From contig SSBO01000003.1 of NCBI GenBank assembly GCA_005281725.1, forward strand, positions 9,973,882 to 10,037,881: 64,000 nucleotides of DNA, written 5' to 3'. Of this stretch, positions 14,450-28,300 are shown in pieces (position 1 is the stretch's first letter; every line of letters starts with the position of its first letter). A program made the position numbers and the translations under genes. The stretch is from Wuchereria bancrofti. Taxonomy: Eukaryota; Nematoda; Chromadorea; Rhabditida; Onchocercidae. A model generated the notes under the pieces. It saw nothing but the letters and a program-made list of their open reading frames with translations, was not told the DNA's origin and searched no databases.

Positions 14450-17400
14450 TGAGAAGTATATGTGTGAATTGATTTAAGGTGGAAAACATCTGGGTGAAAA
14501 AAATGATTGTGATCGCAACATGAATTTCAATTAATTAGTTTAGGCTTGAAGAATAAAAACAAAACAAACTAAAAGTAAAGCCTTGCATTTAAAAAAAAAA
14601 AAAAAAGTTAGAAAGCTTTTCTAACCTCATTTTTTAGCTATTAGATGAAGAAAAAAAAAAGAGGAAACAACATTCAATGGTAAATGTTAAATTGTTATGT
14701 AAACAAGATTTGAGTTAATTTTTATGGAAAATTTTCATATTCTAAATTTTGTTTTAATTTTCCAAAATAAAGAAATAAAAAGAAAATTTATGCAAGAAAT
14801 AGAAATAAATATGAAAAAGTAAAAGAAATACTGAAATTTTACAAAGTATACCTGAAATTTTACAAAGTTTAGAAAAGAGCATTCAAATAAACTATTTATT
14901 GTTCATTTATTTTCTTTTCTTTTTTGCAAAATTTTTTTTGAATATTTTGTTTGGAATGATTGAATTTGTAATTTATTTATTTATTTATTTTCTTTTTTTT
15001 TAAATCTGGCCAAATTTATAGCACTAACTTTATAGCATAATTATATTGTAACTTTTTAATTTAAATATGTTTTATGTTATTATTAAGTTAGATTATAGTA
15101 TAATTATATTATAATGAATAATTTGATAACATAAGTTTTATTATCCATTTTTTATTTATTTTTTTCTTTTGAAAAAAAAGATTAGAGTAAAGTATTGAAT
15201 TTATATTAACCATTTAAAATAATTTTAGCGAAATATTTCACTTTTGTGTCTTTTATTGCAATATTTTTCTCCCATCCTTTTAACATCACATTATGAAATA
15301 AAATATATTTTAAAGATTTTTTTTTTTTGCTTTTTACTTTTTTTTTATTTTTATTTTATTTAAAAAAAAAAACATTAATGTAAAAGAGAAAGCGAAAGAG
15401 AGAGAGAGAGAGACAGAGTAAAGAGAAAAAATGAAGAAAATAAAAGGGATAAAAAATCGATTATTAACATTTGGCATATATTTGAGAGCTATGAATTTTC
15501 TTTTTTTTTATAAAGATTTATTACCATCCGTAGAAAAAAAAAAAAAAAAAATGAAAGAAAGAAGAAAAATATTGCTTATGAATCAAACCGGTTTTTCTGT
15601 TTACGAAAATGATCAGTCTTATAGCGCTTAAATTACTTAATGTTATATAAGATTTAATTTTTTTTCTTTATTCAATTTTTTTTTTTTTGGAATATCTATA
15701 TATATATATGTATATTACATAAAAGATTAATTTATTTTGTTAAAGTTCAGATAAAAATTTTTCCCTACAAAATCAAGAATTTAATTTGTTAAAATTAAAG
15801 TTAGTTGAAATTTTGCTCTTTCCTTTTCTCTCTCTCTCTCTCTCTAACACACACACACATTGTTTTTGTCTGTTATTTATGAATAATTTGATACTATTTA
15901 ATATTTCAAACATTATTTCAGCGAGTAATTTCAAAGTTAGAAGAAATATTTTCAAATGCAAAATCAATAGCTATGAATGAAATTAGCTAGCGGAATTAAT
16001 TATACATTCTAATGATGTTTCATCTTATCATCTTTTATCATCAAAATGCAATAGTTAACATTTAATTTTTTTTTTTTCAGAAAAAAAAAGAAATATATTA
16101 TTTCCTCAGTATATACACCAATGTATTAATATTATTTCAATACTAAATGGACAATAAATGATTTAAATAACTCCTAAAAATTTTCAAATATATTAAAATG
16201 CTATCTAAGCTTTACATTTGTAATATTTAATATCCAAACGACTAAAGTAAAAGCATTCAAAAAATAAATTCAAAAATAACAAATCAGATAAATTATAATA
16301 AAATGAAATCTATCTGATAAATAATTCAACAAATAATATCCGAAAGTTCAAATAGAATCAAAGCATAAATGAAATTACCACGAAAAAAAAAAGCTTGGAA
16401 AAAAGAAAAAAAAGGGTCAGAAAAAAGAGAAAAAAATCAAAAAATTTTTCATTGCAAAAAATTTGTATTAAAAACAAGTTTTTTTCAAAAAACAAAAAAA
16501 GAACAAAAAAGAACGTTGCATATGAAATTATTAATAAACTATTATAATATGAAATTATCATTACTACTTCAAAAATGATTATTAAATCGCTAACAACAAA
16601 ATATAATAATGTAATGATAATATTCGTCCCATAATAATGATTTAATAATTAATAATAACAATACCAATAATAATAACAATAATAATAATAAATAAGAATT
16701 AATAGTATGAAGTGTAATAATATTATTACTACAAGAAGAAGAATAACAACAATTTGTCATGTTTTTTTTTTTTTTTTTTTTTTTTATTAGCTAATAAATT
16801 AAAAGTGAAAAAGAATGGATGAAGGAGAAAGATTTATATTAATGTCAGATGTTATATTTTTTTGTTTATCATTATTTAACCGATATAAAACGATCAATGA
16901 TTCATTCTCCCAGTGGTAGTAACTGAATGGAAAGCTTTGTCAATGTTATTTAATTTTAATGATTGTTATTTAAATAAACAATTAACTTGTCTAATTTGAA
17001 AGGAAAAACAAAAAACAAAAGAAATGAGTTGATGCAAAAAGATAAATATATTTGAATGATAAGAGGAAAATTAAAATGATAAATGAGAAAATAAAAGAAT
17101 GAGCAATTTTTGATTGCTCTATTTCATATTTTAATTTAATTTTATTTCTATTTCATTTCATACTTCATTTTATTTCTATTTCATTTTGTTTTTGCTGCTA
17201 TTGTTATTCTTTCAACTTCATCTGTTAGCAGTATAACATTAATATTTAATCCTCACTAAGCTTAGTTATGAAATTTTTTTCTTAAACAAATTAATAAACA
17301 AAATAATATAATGTGAGCTATTGAATAAATAAATGGAGTTGTTTATGTGAAGTATTAGGGAAAAGTTGAGTGAATATCATCCGCAAATTAAATTTAAGTC

Positions 17401-17678
17401 TTTTTTTTTTTTTTGTTTTTCGTTTGATATATTAATTTATGCTGCATCAAATGAAGTGGAAACATATCAAATTAAATGGTTTTTAAAGTAAATAAAAAAG
17501 ATTTTAAGTAATTAAATTTAAAAAAAAATTTTCCTTGAAGTAAATAAATAAATGAAAAAAAAAAGAAAAATATATGCGTGAAAAAAAGAATGCGTATTTT
17601 GATTTCAAAAAATATTATTGAATTTGTTAAATGTTTTTCTTTTTTTAAATTTAATATAATAATTTATATACAATTAGA

Positions 17679-18052
17679 TAGATAAAAAACATTATTTAAC
17701 AACAAAAAATAAAACTAAATTTGTTTAAATACCAATTGAAGAATTAATTATGCATAAAAATAAGCATTTTTTTTCTGCTCATTGAAAATTTTTAACTGAT
17801 GCAAAAAATGTACGACAAATTATTTCGTAAATCTATAGCACATCACTTCCTCTCAACATTNNNNNNNNNNTAGATAAAAAACATTATTTAACAACAAAAA
17901 ATAAAACTAAATTTGTTTAAATACCAATTGAAGAATTAATTATGCATAAAAATAAGCATTTTTTTTCTGCTCATTGAAAATTTTTAACTGATGCAAAAAA
18001 TGTACGACAAATTATTTCGTAAATCTATAGCACATCACTTCCTCTCAACATT
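17679..18052. other. Sequencing gap with duplicated flanks
   Basis: Ten Ns (17861-17870) separate two identical 182 bp segments, 17679-17860 and 17871-18052. This is best explained as the same contig end present on both sides of a gap of nominal size, not as a genomic repeat. Confidence 0.9.
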
Positions 18053-19254
18053 CATTTCAAAATATCTTTTAATTAAAAATGATTACTTTATTTTTTCATT
18101 TTGTTTTCTATTTCATTTCATATTCCATTTTATTGTTAATAATAACATTTTAAATCTGAAATTTCAAATGCAACCACTAAGTAGATTAAAAATTTTAAAG
18201 TTCTTTGGTCAAAAATACTAGATTTATTTGCAAAAGATGACAATTATGACAATAAAATTCACTTTTTACACAATTTTTTTTTTAGTGCAAATTGCCATAG
18301 TTTAATTAATATTTGTTAAATATTCACCGTTTAAAAATTACAAAAAAAATTTTTCATTTGAAAAAACAGATTAGGAAGAAATAAGAAAGTACAGTTATAA
18401 TAGCCGTAATGTATCAATGTTGAGAAACAATTATGAGGTAAACGATTTTTTTAACAGAAATATCTGAATTTTAGAAGTTTACAGAACATGCTAATTTACG
18501 TGTTCACGTATACTGTTGACGTGAATGTATGCGTAGAATAGCCAAACAACGTATAATGTCATATTTCCAAAAAATAAAAAAAATGATCTTTAAAGTTTAT
18601 TTCGGAAAAACATTTAATTAATTTGCATTTCAAAGTTTTCACTTCCACACTAAATCATCATATGACTTAATTCAACAATATAGCTTGCGTGTAATTATTG
18701 ATTAATTAGATAAAGCTTTGAAACTTACTTTGCTTAAATTATCAAATCGATTTTAATAACATAGAATGAAATGTTCACATTTCTAAACTATTATTTTTTA
18801 ATTAGTCTTCTTTCCTTCCTCTTTCTAAATATATTTTTGTCTATCATTTCATCTCTGTTATTGTTAAACTATTCAACTGAACATTTAATCCAATATCATA
18901 GGAAAAAAAAAGCAATCAAATCGATTAAATTTATAGAATATGTGATTTTTTTTTTACATCCTAAAGTTATTCATTTTTTTTTATTGATCACATTCTTTTT
19001 CGCTTTTTCTCATTTATCAAATTGTAGCTAATAGCATCAATGGATGAACAACTGAACACTTCTCACATTTGAAATCATTTTCTTCTTTATTACATTGTAA
19101 TATTTTTTAAAAATTCATTTAAACATTTCATAAAATTTAGCTTAATAAAAAGTAAAGTTCTTTTATTATTCCTGAAAAAATAACTCGTAATCATTAAACA
19201 CGTAAAAGAAACAACAAAAAAAAAATACAGATGAATTAAAATTAACATTTACAT

Positions 19255-19260
19255 TTTATT
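19255..19260 (-). terminator. Candidate poly(A) signal of the SHPRH gene
   Basis: AATAAA on the minus strand about 120 bases after the stop codon at 19379-19381. Other AATAAA-like strings occur nearby because the DNA is AT-rich, so the exact signal is uncertain. Confidence 0.35.
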
Positions 19261-19378
19261 AAATGAATAAAAAAATTCCCTTAAAATTACCAAAAAAAAA
19301 AGAAAAATAAATAAAAGAGATCCTGAAATTAATATGAGAACAACAGATTAATATCACAATGTTGATTTGAACCGGAAA

Positions 19379-22300
19379 TTATTCATCACACATTAATTCT
19401 TCATTATTACTTACTAAACCTGAAAATTAACAATAAAATTACAAATTTAATTATGACAAATCGTTAGTACTTTAGAATGAAAGTCTACTTCCCTTCAAAT
19501 TACCTCATAACCATGATGATAAAATATGAAAAATAATTAATCTCATTATAATCAACTAATCAATAACAAATGTTTACTAGATGTAATAAAATGATTACAG
19601 ATGTCTTATGCAAAATAAATTTAACAAACCAAGAAGATGCACAATACTCTGTACAGTCCAATCTTTATCTTGATTTTTAGAATACTTGTAATGAATTTGT
19701 TCCTCAATGGAACCATAAACTACAAAATGATGTACCATCATTGCCTTTTTTTGACCAATTCGATCAATTCGACCTATTGCCTATAAATCATTTTAAAGTT
19801 CATATATTTAGTATGTAATACATGTAATAAATCACATTACTATTAGAAAATATTTATTGATAAATAACTGATCAAATGATGCATTAATCAAATTTACAAA
19901 CTCATACCACTTTCATTTTTTTTTTCTTCAAAATTTAAAGCAAAATCAAGCATCATACTTGGGCAATTTGAGAAATATCCATTTGTGGCTCCACAAATAT
20001 TATATTATTGGCAGCAGTAAGATTTAAACCACGTGCGCCTGAACTCATCGGCATAACAAGCAGCTGTAAAAATAAAATCCTCAGATTGATTGAAAAAAAG
20101 TGCTGCAAAATAATGGAATTTAATAAATAAATTATTAATAAGTTGCTTCCAATTTTTCAGCTAAAAAAAGTAACAATGACATAAACTTCATAGAATAGTA
20201 ACTCATAACCAGATACTTAATTAATTAGAAAGCAAGCATAAGAAACTAAAAAAAAGAGAGAAAAAGTAAACAACTTGCTTCAATTTCAGGTTTCAATCGA
20301 AAATCAGCGAGAATTTTTTGTCGATTTGTCCCCAAGAAATTTCGAAAAATGATGTTATTTTCGGATAACACCGAACAAAGTGGACTGATAAGCATTGAAA
20401 GGGATGTAAACAGTAAGATTTTTGATGTTGGATCACGTAAACGAATTGATTTAATACGTCGTATTATAGCATCAATCTAAAATTTTAAGTGACTATTAGC
20501 ATTTTAAATTCTGATTCTGACCAGTAAACCATTCAACAATTATTATCAGAGGATAAATATAGATTAAAGAAGTATATTTATATGTTTATTGTAAACTATA
20601 TACGTGCATTAAAATAAAATACAACGAGAAAGTAATAAAGAGTTAATGGGAATTTTCCTAGCATCTTGGGATTTATTAATAACATCAATTAACTCATAGT
20701 TAAACTAAATAGCATTTCGAAAATTTAAATTATTACTTAAAATATCTATGATGTATTTCAGTCTAATCTATGAATAAACTATTTAATCTTGTAATTCCGG
20801 CTTATAAAAATAAAGATTAACCTTAACAGAAACACTTCTTTTCAGTTGTACATTTGGTTCATCTAACAAATGAGTGCTTTTTTCGAATGTCTTATTTTGC
20901 ACATATGAAATTTGACTTATGTAAGTTGTAGCTCGACATACAACACATACCAGTAGTCCATCATTCCTGAGAGTCGTTCCATTTCTAAATAAGTGAAAAA
21001 TTTTCGAATAAGCAACATTGCTAATTAGCTTTATCAATACGCAGCATATCATATCAGCATATGATGATATGATAGTGTGACACATTAATTTGTATAATTT
21101 ATCATATATGTATTCAATAAAATATTAAAAATGCTATCATCTTTTCTATAACAATGAAAAATATATTTGTACAGATTAATAATTCATATTATTATAGAAA
21201 TAAAAATGCTATTTTCTTCATAAATGAATGAATATTTTAAAAATTATTGAATTATTGAGGAAGAAATTTAAGAAAAAAAAAACCATAAAATCTAATTATT
21301 ATAAAATATAAAAATTTTCAAGGGATAAAAAATGAGAAAATCATATAGTAACAAAAATAAAAGAAGTAGATAATTTGAAATAAAAAAAAAAAATTAAAAT
21401 AGATTACCGTCTAGTAAGTCGATTAAAACATGTCACACAAAGACAATGAGCACAAGGATAAACAATCCATGCATCCCTTACAGTTGTTAAACATATTGGA
21501 CAATCATGTGTTTGTTGAGAACGCAAATTTGATAAATAACGTAATTTTGCTAAACAACGTGATTGCTTCAATTTTTCCAATTCTACTGCATTCAAATCAG
21601 TTTGACGCTAAAAATTCTTTCTTTATATGAAAGTAAAAAAGGAAAGAAAACGAGGAAGAGAGAAAAAAAAAATGTAACAAAATCCGTATAGTATGTGTAA
21701 AAAATTATTACTATTGTGAAAATTATATCAATTTATCTTCTATCGTTAATAATAAGGAATGAAACGTTTTTTAAGTATTCAAATAAAAAGAAAAAAAAAA
21801 CCTTATTGTTTTCTGTTCCTTTAATAATTAAATTAATGGGCAAACGTAAGCCATATTTTGTTATTTCATCCATTGTTGCATATTGTAGGCGAAGTTTACA
21901 CTGGCGAATCTCATCACTGAAATAAGTATAAATGTAATCAAAAAGGAAAAAAAATCGAACTAAAAATCAAATAAAGAAAAACACTTTTATTAATCCTTAA
22001 ATTTATTTTATCTAATTGAAATAATATTAGTAATAGTTAAGACATTTGTCATGTCCTTTTTCATCATTCCTTCTTCGTTTTATCATCTACCTTCCGTATT
22101 ATTTACAACATTTTATCACTAATATAAGATTATTTGATTAATTACTTAGTTTCTCACTTATAATAATCTGACTTTTGCAAACGCTTAAATGCTTGGAATC
22201 GTAGTTCCGCAATCTAGTGAACTCTAATTCACGTTCCTTAAAGCTTAAGGATTCAAAATTAAAATCTAGAAAAATCACAAATTACTTTAGTACTGGCAAA

Positions 22301-25300
22301 AAAATAACATTTTAGCAGCGTATTCATTGGCCGAAGCATAAAGGCGCTTTGAGAGAGCCAACAAAGTTTTGAATTCCTCCAGTTGCGCAATTGTTTCTTT
22401 GCCCAGTGCAATCAGATCACATTGCACTCCTTTTTGCATTCGGATAAGTGTACCCAAGAAAGTTCGAATAATTATTTCAAGACTTGAAATTTTCTGCTCT
22501 CCAGCTGTACCTGCTTCATCAACATCTTGATCTTTACTGAAATACCAATTCTGTCAAACCATTTGCACTTTAAAAACTTTTCCATCCATAATAATTCAAA
22601 TCAAAAATTTCTTTCAGAAAAGAAGTTTTGATTTCCTACCTTACATTTCATTTTTGAAATGACAAAACATTCTAATCACTATGGAAAATGAGCATGCTAG
22701 AACAAAATAAAACAAAATAAAACTTAAATCTATACGAATATAAAATATTTTACAAAAAGAAGTTATGAAAAAAAAAGTTAAAAAATTAAAAAGACTTACG
22801 AAGTTTTTGAACCTCTAATGAAGAGAAGGGATTCCAATTGACTAATCTGCTTATTACAAATGCATAGTAAACAACTGAAAAACAATAGTAATGAGATATG
22901 TTTCTCTCATTCCAATTCTATGACTAGCATAAAATTAATTTCACAACTATATAACGAACGAACGTAATTTAAAATGATTCATTAAAAAATCAGCAAGGAT
23001 TAGCATTGTATTTCAATGCGGAACTATTCCAAATCATTCTGAAACACTATCATCTTGGTCAGTATAATTCCCGTATCTCAGTGATAAAAAAACAAACAAA
23101 TGTCTTACAATTAAAATATCTTTTTAATATCCAAAAATAAAATGAAATCCTAACAAAAATGAAGAAACAAAGCTGCACTATTTGTTATAAATATAATCAA
23201 ATCTCAAATATGTAAATTATCGTTTATGTAAATCAAAATTTACTGAAAATATTCCAGATATTTTCTTTTTTTTTTCAACGACAATAATATAATAGAAATT
23301 AATAAAAAACTAACAGATATAAATATATGAACTAATCTATTAATAAATACAAATATTTACTTCTTTAATGATTTGCCATCATTAGGTGAAAAATGACATG
23401 CAATGATCGCTTCTAAGATAAAATTCCATTTCTTCTCCACAATATTATTCATCGCAATTTTTTTTGTTTCCGAAAGTACCTTTTGGGCACAGTCAATCAG
23501 TTCATCCCATCGTTTTACCACGTACAAATTTAAACCCAACAAACTTGATATACTGTAAAAAAAAAATTTTGCTATAAAATGTCATGAGCAAAAATATATT
23601 AAGCAAATTTGTGGATGCTAAAACAATTAAGCAGAATTTAAGTTGAAATAAAATAAGCCATACGGAACATTCGGCAGTCCACTATTCTCGATCGCTGTTC
23701 GAATAGCATCAATGAAAAGATGCTGCTGTCCAACATTATTCACTAAATTGATTGCTTCACATAACCATCCAATACTTGATTTTACCTTAATTAAATTATC
23801 TAAATTACTAAAAACAGTAATATCGAAGATTGTAGAGCAAAAAATCACAGAAAATAAGTGAATAATAAGTCTTCAACAGATAACACAATAACCAGATATG
23901 GTGACATAACCTTTTTGGGATTCGATCAATCACACCAAACCGAAATTTGAATTGTTTAGAATGAATAAAGAAGTAGAAAAATAAAAGTTATAATTTATTA
24001 CGGGTGCTATACGACCTCTTCTATTGCCTATCTAACATTTCAAATAAGATTGTGAATTTCTATAGATTAGATTCTAAACAGTTTATACACTCTTCATATA
24101 CTTTTCCCGAATATCCGTGAACTATTAAGTTATCGAATAATGATAACATCTTTTACTAATTTGAAGAAAAAAATTACCTTTGATAAAGTAGCCTGGTATT
24201 TTGGGAAAGATTCGTCAACAGTAACATATGTTTGTGTCAAATTTGATACCGTTTGCTCAGTATAACCCGTTAAAGCCAAATTCAACTATAAAGCATGAAA
24301 CTAAAGAAAAGGAATATTAAACATCTCGTTGACTGCTTTTGATCTCCAGATAAAACTCATCAAATTTAAAATATAAACAAACCTGAGCTTCAGCTTCTTC
24401 TGGATTAATATCTCGTACCTCAATGCCATCTTTTTGCAAATCCAATATGGCAGAAAATATATGAATTTGTTGTAACCTATCCGATCTTAGCAGCCTATAA
24501 AATTTGTTACCACAATTAAAAAGTGACAAATAATAAAGATCGAAAAAGTGACTGAAATATAATAACCTATAAGCGCATCTTGATCCTTTCAACCCAAGTT
24601 TATTATTCATTTGATCGAGTTCCTTCATTGCAGTGATAGCACTACTATAATATTTTGCAGCATTGGCTTCGTTTCCACAAAGCCATTCTAATCCAGCCAA
24701 ACCTTTAAAAATTTATTTAAATGAAACATGAATTATGCACATCATACATGTGAAGCAACAGAAAATATGGAAAAAGTCAAACTTTAAAATATCAAATTTT
24801 TAAAAAGTATAAAATTGAAAATGCTTACCACAATAATACATTAATATATTTCGCTGATGAACTTCAACTTGCTGTGTTGAGATTCGAAACAATTCCTCTT
24901 GCAAACTCTCTTCCGTATTAATATTTGCTTTTGACTGTAATTTTGACTGTAATGAATCATAAATTGCTGAGAAAGATAATTTTTTAACAAAAAAGTATAT
25001 ATTTTTTTTACTAACTAAAACGGAAGATATCGGAAATTTTATTAAACTAACTTCCTGGAAACGAAGACTGGGAAAAACGATAAATTTCCGCAGCATTTGC
25101 AAAGGTTCCAATAATTTCTCAAAATCTTTCCCATGAAGTGATGAAATTGGTGTATTCAAATTATGCAAATAAGGCATGTAACGAACTGAAATTCAGTAAA
25201 GATGACTTTGAAGCAGTATGCATTCCCTAATATTTTTGCCTATAAATAAATAAATCTGTTGATAATTCCCATTGACAGAGAATGGCGATGAATTTAATCA

Positions 25301-28300
25301 AGGTCAACAATACAGGAAACGGAAAACCGAATGATGACTGTTTAATGAAATTTTGAAATTAAGTGCAGTTTTTTAACAATTTCTAGTCAGAAGAGGAGAA
25401 ATAATCAAAACCTTTTAAGCGACAACTCGATAAAGTTGCACGATAAAACTGCTCCTCAATAGGTGTAAATCGCAAAACGGTTAAATTGCTACTTATTGAC
25501 GGTGAAAGCATCTGAAACATAAAAAAAAAAAAAAAATTAAAAAAAGAAATCCTAAAAATAACTGTTACTTTTTTAATTCAAATTATATGAACACATTTTC
25601 AATTTCTATAATAAATAAAAAAAATAGAAAATTTTCATTTCAGTACCTGATCATAAACAAATTTTTTCGTATTTCTCCACATTATTTTAGAAAACACATC
25701 GGAAATTGGTTTTCCATCACCACATTGATATGGTTGCATCAATGCATTACGCCACCAACATTCATTCCAAAATGGCTTTATTCGTAAAAATCGCACAAGA
25801 CCATATAAATCTATAGAAATCCTTTTAATTATCATTCAATATTAACCTCAGGAAAGAAAAGAAAAAAAACGCAGAATTTTTAATTGAAGATAAAAAAAAA
25901 ACTAGCCATAATAAAGCATACCTTGCAATGAATTTGTGATCGGTGTACCCGTAATGCACCAACGATTTACTGCTTTAAGACCATCACACATTAATACTAC
26001 TGAACTTGATGTACTTTCTACCATTTGCGCCTCATCAATACAAATCTGAATATTATTGAAATAATTAGTTGCCTAAATTGTTGAGTATATTGTTGAGTTC
26101 ATATATAATGCAATTGATAACCTTATTTTTTGTAAATAAAACAGAATAATAATAAATGAGTCACAAATAATACAGATGATAGATATGAAATAGTTGAAAG
26201 ATACAAAGAAAAGGAAAGAAAAGCTTCAAAGAAAATTAAAAATAGCACTTCATATAACTATGACATAAAATATGAGCTATAACTTACACGCCACCATTCT
26301 ATAGCTAATAATGGAGTAGGAGCGATGCGATGCCTTTTGCCATATCGTAAAGAATCTGAAAATAACTGACACTTGAAAATACCCATATCGAAGGATAATT
26401 ATGAAAATGAAATCTGAACTGTATAAAACTATGCTATTCGCGTCAAGTATAATTAAACATGTTAAATGTTTAACCGATTTAAAAGTTATTCGATTACAAA
26501 ATATGATTCTAAATTGCTACAATGTAACTTATGATACTAATAAAATCAAAGGCAGTTATCCTTTTTATGTTGCATAAGATCGACAAAGGAATTATTATCA
26601 CTTCTTTGCATTTGCAAATCTCTCAATTATCCTTTCGCAAAGCTTATTTTCTACATCACTAAATAAATATTTAAGAAAGACTTATAAACTGCAAAACTCC
26701 TCAATTTTTTTTTCTTTTTTTTTTTAAAAACACTTTCAAAAAACTCTATTCGTACATGAAAACTGAGCAGAAAAAAGACAAACAATAGCTAACCCAGCCT
26801 TGGCCGAGCTTCTACAAAATATACTTCTTGTCGAAGTGTTTCAAAAGAGCAGATAACAACATCCTGAGTTGCCAGATATTCTGGATGTTTATAACCGTCA
26901 TTAACTAGTCCTCGATACATCTGAAACATTAACGGTATATAAAATTAACAAAATGCAAAATTTCAATGGAAGCAAGCTAACATAAATAAATCAAGACTAT
27001 TCTCTTCTTTCAGTTTGTAAAAGACAATAAATTTCAAATCAAATTTCTCTATTCTTTGATCATTCGTTTTCTCTTTCATACTTTCAAAATCATTTAACAA
27101 ACAAACTAATTTTATGTACAAAAATGGATAAAAAAAAAACGAGAAAAAAAAAAATTCAGCGAAAACATACATCAATTTTAATATCATCACGAATATGTCG
27201 TTTCAACTCTTCATACCATTGATGACAAATTGTTGATGGTGCAATAATAAGCGTACCTTTCACTGGATATAATTTATCCTATAATGATTCTCAACAAAAA
27301 GTTTTTTTCCAGATAAATTCGACAAAAGTGATTTCCCAAAAAAAAAAAAAAAAAGATTGAATCTCGAGCTTTTTAATATATTCAACTTTTTGTTAATAAA
27401 AAAATTATGAATCTCTTCACAATGTAAGCCATATTCGATTTTTTTTTCTTTTTTGGAATACCTAAAACAATTACTACATACCTTATCATGAATACATTCC
27501 GGACATAAGAAAGGAATATCATGTGAACGAAATCGATCCCAGTAAACTCGTTCCTGAGAACAAATCGTAGAACATGTCGTACAAATTATGGTCAGCGGTT
27601 TCAATACGCTATTTGTACCTTTAGATCTCTTTGGATTCATTAATTCCAAATTATCATAACAAAACATCCGACGATATCTCGAATTTATCTGTCAAATAAT
27701 CGAGTGTAATAATTTTAAAAGTTATAATTGGTATTCGTATTAGAATTAGCTCTATTTTCATTTTTATTCAATTTCATTTCAGCTATTTAAATAATTGCTA
27801 AAAAAAATTTTTTTCTTTGAACTTAAGAAAATCGTAATTCAGTTGACTATCAATTACAGTTATATTTCCCTTCAGAGAAATAAAAAAAAAAAGAAAAAAA
27901 AATTCAACAAGCATGTAAATATTAAAAATGAAATATAAACATCAACTAATATTCAGTATAATCATTTTGTTGAAAATAATTTTACTTTATCTTGCAATGC
28001 CAAATATCCATCGGTAGCAGCCACAACTGTAGAGATAAGTTCACCAACAATTACTTTCACTGCATCAATTTCTTTGGCCCTATCTTCAACAATCGGTGGA
28101 AGTCCTTTACCTCGTTGATGGCTTAATATTAGACCAATAACTTCGACAGTCTTCCCAAGTCCCATTTCATCAGCCAATATACCACATAAAACAGTACTAT
28201 CATGATCATATAAGAAAAAAAAAATTTAGAAAATAAAATTATTTACAAAATTATATAAACAATGAGAAACAAATATACTGTATACAATACTACGGTGCTA

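Larger units (their letters stand above)
11767..19378. other. Gene-poor intergenic DNA
   Basis: AT-rich sequence between the leader of the left gene and the stop codon of the SHPRH homologue. I found no exon chain here. Contents are homopolymers, CT/AG tracts (13411-13436, 14401-14449, 15825-15846 next to a CA tract at 15847-15860), AAT repeats (16660-16740), a gap at 17861-17870, and a small hairpin TTCACGT/ACGTGAA (18503-18525). The left gene's promoter probably lies in the part nearest 11.8 kb, but no motif is recognisable. Confidence 0.5.

Noticed and set aside
22143..22250. Exon-like minus-strand open frame (AELRFQAFKRLQKSDYY) inside the SHPRH gene
   Set aside because: It cannot be joined in phase to the upstream exon, whereas skipping it joins 22309 to 21916 in frame and gives a better family match (AAKIDEIRQCKLRL).
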